Assembly: GCA_035605975.1 (NCBI GenBank)
Contig: DATNGG010000040.1
Span: 1 to 64,000, forward strand
Length of the DNA: 64,000 nt
Direction: 5' to 3'
From: CAIKMD01 sp035605975
Lineage (GTDB): Bacteria > Pseudomonadota > Alphaproteobacteria > ATCC43930 > CGMCC-115725
This document shows positions 60,185 through 64,000 of this stretch, in pieces. Each line of letters starts with the position of its first letter. The stretch's first letter is position 1. Made by a program: the position numbers and the translations under genes. The notes below the pieces were generated by a model that was not told where the DNA came from, searched no databases, and saw only the letters and a list, made by a program, of their open reading frames with translations.

Positions 60185-61201
60185 ATGTTTCTCATGAACC
60201 AGTGGTATGCGGCGGCGCTCGGCAAGGAGCTCGGGCCGCGCCCGCTCGCCCGCACGATTTGCGACGTTCCGGTCGTCATGTTCCGCACCGAAACCGGCAA
60301 GGCCGCCGCCTTGGACGATCGCTGCCCGCATCGCTACGCGCCGCTCTCGGCCGGAGAATGCCGCGGCGAGATCATTGCCTGCGCCTATCACGGCATCGAG
60401 TTCGGCGCCGACGGCGCGTGCACCCTGATCCCGCATCAGCCGAACATTCCGCCGAAGATGCGCGTGCGTTCCTATCCTTTCGTAGAGCGCTGGGGCTGGG
60501 CGTGGATCTGGCTCGGCGATCCGCTGCGCGCCGATCCGTCGACCATTCCCGATTACGCCTGGTTCGGCGCGGCGGGCTGGCACAGTTTCCAGCGGCATTA
60601 TTACGTCAAGGCGAATTGGGAGATCTGCGCCGACAATCTCCTCGATCTGAGCCATACGCCCTTCATCCACAAGAAGACCGTCGGCGTGCCGGAAATGGCG
60701 ACGATCCCGGTCGAGACCACGGTCGAGGGCGACCGCGTGTTTCAGCGCCGCGTCATGAGCCAGGTCGTGCCCAGCCCCTTCGTCGCGGAATGGGGCGGAT
60801 TCAAGGGCCGGATCGATCGGCGGGCCACCGTTGTCTGGGAGCCGGCCTCCAACATGAACGCGGAGCTGCTCTATGAGGATTCGGCGAACAGCATCATCCT
60901 GCGCTTGACCAATCCGGTGACGCCCGAGACCGAGCGCACGACCCATGTCTGGTTCGCCTGGTCGCGCAATTTCGGCTCGGCTTCCGACGCGGATCCCATG
61001 GCGCTGCGCTTTCAAGAGCAGAGCTACGCCGTGATGGCCGAGGATGTCAGCTTCATGGAAATCCAGCAGCAGGGTCTCGATCGCGCCGGCGATTTCCAGC
61101 CGGTGGCGATCCGCGCCGATGCGACCCTCATCCAGGCGCGGCGGATCGTCGAGAGGCTGCGCCAGGAAGAGCGCGCGCAGGCACGGCGCCAAAGCGCCTG
61201 A
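60185..61201 (+). CDS. Rieske oxygenase, vanillate O-demethylase (VanA)-like
   Basis: A 338-aa one-component-type Rieske oxygenase large subunit. It starts MFLMNQWYAAALGKELGPRP, then the Rieske motif DRCPHRYAPLSAGE (~44) and ACAYHGIEFGADG (~66). The mononuclear iron site is NLLDLSHTPFIH (~152-163; Asp-x2-His-x4-His). Length and motif spacing match VanA and related O-demethylating or hydroxylating enzymes. GGGAGACGCCG precedes ATG 60185. No VanB reductase gene adjoins. Divergent from the Liv-type binding-protein gene across ~159 bases. The substrate (methoxylated aromatic?) is inferred. Confidence 0.9.
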   Translation: MFLMNQWYAAALGKELGPRPLARTICDVPVVMFRTETGKAAALDDRCPHRYAPLSAGECRGEIIACAYHGIEFGADGACTLIPHQPNIPPKMRVRSYPFVERWGWAWIWLGDPLRADPSTIPDYAWFGAAGWHSFQRHYYVKANWEICADNLLDLSHTPFIHKKTVGVPEMATIPVETTVEGDRVFQRRVMSQVVPSPFVAEWGGFKGRIDRRATVVWEPASNMNAELLYEDSANSIILRLTNPVTPETERTTHVWFAWSRNFGSASDADPMALRFQEQSYAVMAEDVSFMEIQQQGLDRAGDFQPVAIRADATLIQARRIVERLRQEERAQARRQSA

Positions 61202-61443
61202 GGCGCGGCGAGAAACCTCGGTCTTTCGGCGCACCCGAATGCACCGTATTTGCAAACCGGCGGGCGGAGCCCGCTGCACTGCCTTATCCGATATTGACGA
61301 CGAAATATTCGCCAAGATCGACAAAATCCGCAACGAACCTCACGCCTTGTGGTGGGGCCGAGATCGGCATCTCGTGCGCTGCGTCGCCCAACCCCGGAGC
61401 CGGCAAGACGACATTCTTGGCCCGGCACCGCCGAAATAAACCT

Positions 61444-61457
61444 TTGAGCTATATCAA
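61444..61457 (+). promoter_or_regulatory. CRP/FNR-family-like palindrome before macA
   Basis: TTGAGCTATATCAA matches TTGAT-N4-ATCAA at 9 of 10 defined positions and lies inside a perfect CTTTGA-N6-TCAAAG inverted repeat (61442-61459). Its centre is 44 bases before the macA ATG, too close for a class-II activated start with a normal leader, so repression or an upstream-shifted promoter is possible. The rest of 61202-61494 shows no gene. Confidence 0.4.
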
Positions 61458-61494
61458 AGCTAAACAGCCGTCCGCCGGCTAATTTGCGGCAATC

Positions 61495-62721
61495 ATGACA
61501 GGTCCGGCGGATCTTACGTTAGAGAAGCAAGCGCGCGAGCGCGCGGCGCGCGGACGCTTGCGCCTGTCGCGCCCGCTTCTGTTAGGCCTTGTTGCATTCG
61601 CGCTTCTTGTGGGCATTGCCTTCTGGCTTTCGCGCGGCGAAGCGCCGCGGCGCTACACCACCGCACCGGTCACCCGCGGCAGCATCACGCGCGCCGTCAC
61701 CGCGACTGGCACGGTCAACCCGCAGCTGACGATCATCGTCGGCTCCTATGTTTCCGGCGTCATTCAGACGATTTCCTGCGATTACAACACCAAGGTGACG
61801 AAAGGTCAGGTATGCGCGACCATCGACCCGCGCCCCTTCCAAACCGTCGTCGATCAGAACAGGGCCAATCTCCAAACCGCGCAGGCGCAGCTGCAAAAGG
61901 ACGAGGCTGGCCTCGCCTATGCGAAGCTGACATCGGATCGGCTCTCGCGCCTCGTCAAGCTCGACTCCGCCTCGCGCGATGCCGCCGACAACGCCAGGAA
62001 CGCCTATGACCAGGCCCTGGCGCAGATCGCGCTCGACAAGGCGACGATCGCGCAGCGCGAGGCGGCGCTGCAGGCGGCGCAAGTCAATCTCGACTACACC
62101 AAGATCATTTCGGCGGTCGACGGCACGGTGGTGTCGCGCAACGTCACCATCGGCCAGACCGTCGCTGCGAGCTTCCAGACGCCGACGCTTTTCCTCATCG
62201 CGACCGATCTCACCAAGATGCAGGTCGACACGAATGTGAGCGAGAGCGACATCGGCAACATCACTGCAGGCGACAAGGCGATGTTCACCGTCGAAGCTTT
62301 TCCGAGCGAGAGGTTCACGGGCGAAGTCACGCAGGTGCGCCAAGCGCCGCAAACCGTGCAGAACGTCGTCACCTATGACGTCGTGGTCGGCGCCGACAAT
62401 CCCGATTTGAAGCTCAAGCCCGGCATGACCGCGACGATGCGCGTCGTAACCGACGAACGCCAGAACGTCCCGCGGGTGCCGGACCAGGCGCTGCGCTTCT
62501 CGCCCGCGGGCCTCGGCGGCGGCCGCTCCAGCGAAGGGTCCCGCGTCTGGGTGTTGCGCGACGGCGAGGCGGTTGCGGTTCCGGTCCAGACCGGTCTCGA
62601 CGACGATAGCAACACGGAAATTACCGCCGGCGCGCTCAAGGAGGGCGACAAGGTCATCACTGGCGAGCAGCGCGATCAGAACGCTGCCGGCTCGCGTCCG
62701 CGACTCTTCGGATTCTTCTAG
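61495..62721 (+). CDS. Efflux periplasmic adaptor subunit (MacA-like)
   Basis: A 408-aa membrane-fusion protein linking an inner-membrane pump to an outer-membrane channel. An N-terminal TM anchor (LLLGLVAFALLVGIAFWLSR, ~29-48) is followed by a lipoyl/hairpin region (VTATGTVNPQLTIIVGSYVS, ~70; coiled coil ~115-195) and beta-barrel domain (NITAGDKAMFTVEAFPSERF, ~257). A loop with ISCDYNTKVTKGQVCATIDP carries two Cys and matches the MacA biotinyl-lipoyl-like motif. The next gene, 8 bases downstream, encodes the MacB-like ATPase/permease, confirming the family. Confidence 0.9.
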   Translation: MTGPADLTLEKQARERAARGRLRLSRPLLLGLVAFALLVGIAFWLSRGEAPRRYTTAPVTRGSITRAVTATGTVNPQLTIIVGSYVSGVIQTISCDYNTKVTKGQVCATIDPRPFQTVVDQNRANLQTAQAQLQKDEAGLAYAKLTSDRLSRLVKLDSASRDAADNARNAYDQALAQIALDKATIAQREAALQAAQVNLDYTKIISAVDGTVVSRNVTIGQTVAASFQTPTLFLIATDLTKMQVDTNVSESDIGNITAGDKAMFTVEAFPSERFTGEVTQVRQAPQTVQNVVTYDVVVGADNPDLKLKPGMTATMRVVTDERQNVPRVPDQALRFSPAGLGGGRSSEGSRVWVLRDGEAVAVPVQTGLDDDSNTEITAGALKEGDKVITGEQRDQNAAGSRPRLFGFF

Positions 62722-62729
62722 AGGCCGCC

Positions 62730-64000
62730 TTGCCCGCCTCCGACATCGTCATCGAGCTCAACGACGTGACGCGGCTCTATACGCTCGGCGGCGTGGCCGT
62801 GCGCGCGCTCGATGGCGTCAGCCTCACGATCCGGCGCGGCGAGTTCGTTGCGATCATGGGCTCGTCGGGCTCCGGCAAATCCACGCTCATGAACGTGCTC
62901 GGCTGTCTCGACCGCCCGACGAGCGGACGTTATCTCTTCGAGGGCATCGACGTCGAAAGCCTCGACGAGCCGGCGCTGGCCGCCATTCGCAGCGAGCGCA
63001 TCGGCTTCGTTTTCCAGAGCTTCAATCTTCTGGCGCGGACCAGCGCGATCGAGAACATTGCCCTGCCGCTTTTCTATGCGGCTTCCGGCCCGCCCGGGCG
63101 CGCCGCGCGGCTGAAGCGCGCGCGCGAGGTCCTCGCCCTGATCGGCCTCGGCGACCGGGCGCAGAACACCCCAGCACAACTCTCGGGCGGCCAGCAGCAG
63201 CGCGTTGCGATCGCCCGCGCGCTCGTCAATTCGCCGGCGGTGCTGATGGCCGACGAGCCCACGGGCAATCTCGACACCCGCACCTCGCACGAGATCATGG
63301 AAACGCTGCGCAGCCTCAACCGCGAGCGCGGCGTGACGATCGTCATCGTCACGCATGAGGCGGATATCGCGGCTTACGCCGACCGTGTCGTCACCATGCG
63401 CGACGGCCGGATCGTCTCCGATGCGGAAAATCGCGGGCCGGCCAAGACCGCTCCTGCTTCGCTCGCGCCAACGGCCGCGCATCCGGGCGAAGCCGGCGCC
63501 GTGACCGGCATCGGCGGCTTCGCCCTGATGATCCTCGGCGCGGCCGCGCAGGCGATCGGCCGCAACAAGCTGCGCTCGGCGCTCACCATGCTCGGCGTCT
63601 TCATCGGCGTCGCGGCGCTCATCGCCATGGTCGCGGTCGGCCAAGGCGCAAACATGGCGGTGCAGAAGCAACTCCAGAGCCTCGGCACCAACATGGTCGT
63701 GGTGGTGCCGGGGGCCGTTACGGCCGGCGGGGTGCGCGCGGGCTTCGGCAGCGCCTCGACCCTTACCGTCGCCGATGCGCAGGCGATCAAGCGCGAAGAC
63801 GAAGCGGTCTCGCAGGTCAGCTACATCATCCGCCAATTGGGTCAGGTGCAATTCGGCAATCGCAACTGGTCGACCAGCATCCAGGGTGTCACCGCGAGCT
63901 ATCTCGATACCGCCAATTGGCAGATCGCCGCCGGCCGCGCCCTCACGCAACAGGACGACAGCACCGGTGCGCTGATCTGCATCATCGGTCAGACGGTCTA
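62730..64000 (+). CDS. MacB-like ABC transporter ATP-binding/permease protein, 3' end outside window
   Basis: At least 423 residues; the gene continues past the right edge. The N-terminal ABC domain (~1-225) is complete: Walker A AIMGSSGSGKSTLMN (~41-55), Q-loop GFVFQSFNLLART, signature LSGGQQQRVAIARAL (~150), Walker B VLMADEPTGNLDTR (~170) and a switch His in IVTHEADIA (~208). A Pro/Ala linker precedes the first TM (SALTMLGVFIGVAALIAMVA, ~288) and the periplasmic core (MacB_PCD type). Start TTG 62730 (MPASDIVIELNDVTRLY). With MacA it should form a tripartite efflux pump; the substrate is unknown and may be a small molecule or peptide. Confidence 0.93.
   Translation, partial: MPASDIVIELNDVTRLYTLGGVAVRALDGVSLTIRRGEFVAIMGSSGSGKSTLMNVLGCLDRPTSGRYLFEGIDVESLDEPALAAIRSERIGFVFQSFNLLARTSAIENIALPLFYAASGPPGRAARLKRAREVLALIGLGDRAQNTPAQLSGGQQQRVAIARALVNSPAVLMADEPTGNLDTRTSHEIMETLRSLNRERGVTIVIVTHEADIAAYADRVVTMRDGRIVSDAENRGPAKTAPASLAPTAAHPGEAGAVTGIGGFALMILGAAAQAIGRNKLRSALTMLGVFIGVAALIAMVAVGQGANMAVQKQLQSLGTNMVVVVPGAVTAGGVRAGFGSASTLTVADAQAIKREDEAVSQVSYIIRQLGQVQFGNRNWSTSIQGVTASYLDTANWQIAAGRALTQQDDSTGALICIIGQTV

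Noticed and set aside
61202..61494. Possible small gene or remnant between the VanA-like gene and macA.
   Set aside because: Frames here are extensions of shadows, with no ribosome-binding site and no recognisable domain.

Overview
The window is a high-GC, densely coded chromosomal segment from an alphaproteobacterium. The main evidence is the essential cluster rpsB-tsf-pyrH-frr-uppS-cdsA-rseP-bamA-skp-lpxD-fabZ-lpxA-lpxI-lpxB (38439 down to 25220, minus strand), which uses LpxI rather than LpxH. The mfd / sdhE / recG / DUF502 genes, a TTGAT-N4-ATCAA (FNR/FixK-type) box and 'GTCCTTCGAC' intergenic repeats also fit this class. Order and genus cannot be resolved from the sequence alone; a free-living, metabolically versatile Rhodospirillales- or Hyphomicrobiales-like organism is most likely. 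I found no tRNA, rRNA, insertion sequence, prophage or CRISPR array.

Layout. 1-9.6 kb: the 3'-truncated end of an IlvD/Edd dehydratase, a DUF2892-like membrane protein, a divergent ClC channel/antiporter with CBS domains, a phasin under a perfect FNR-type box, a 63-aa conserved-looking protein, a 2-hydroxyacid dehydrogenase, a CHAD protein, an SDR/phosphotransferase operon and an FrnE/DsbA-type oxidoreductase. 9.6-23 kb: mfd, sdhE, recG and DUF502, which are usually neighbours, are here interrupted by accessory cargo: an amidohydrolase, a GFA protein, two MetE-like enzymes and two ABC solute-binding proteins. Two long inverted-repeat elements lie in this stretch. 23.2-24.7 kb: a translationally coupled type III polyketide synthase and isoprenylcysteine-methyltransferase-like pair.

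24.8-38.6 kb: a 14-gene envelope and translation cluster on the minus strand, ending in a glyoxalase I gene. It starts from a recognisable promoter and a structured leader in front of rpsB. The dxr gene, commonly found between cdsA and rseP, is absent from that position. 38.6-43.6 kb: a dienelactone-hydrolase-family protein, three small unknown proteins, a RhlE-type RNA helicase with two mutually exclusive leader hairpins, an AEC transporter and a small unknown protein. 43.7-46.6 kb: a large hybrid sensor kinase.

46.8-61.2 kb: accessory metabolism with a NitT/SsuA-like binding protein, a TAXI binding protein, a small secreted peptide, pirin and two cupins, a 14-TM MFS transporter whose reading frame runs into the next cupin gene, an S10 carboxypeptidase, two Liv-type binding proteins, a two-subunit Rieske ring-hydroxylating dioxygenase and a VanA-like Rieske oxygenase. 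61.5-64 kb: a MacA-MacB-type efflux pair running off the window.

Two themes stand out. Six solute-binding proteins (three NitT/SsuA-like, one TAXI, two Liv-type) are present with no permease or ATPase beside any of them. They are interleaved with enzymes for aromatic or methylated compounds (Rieske oxygenases, decarboxylase-like amidohydrolase, MetE-like methyltransferases). This suggests that many scavenged small organics share transport machinery encoded elsewhere.
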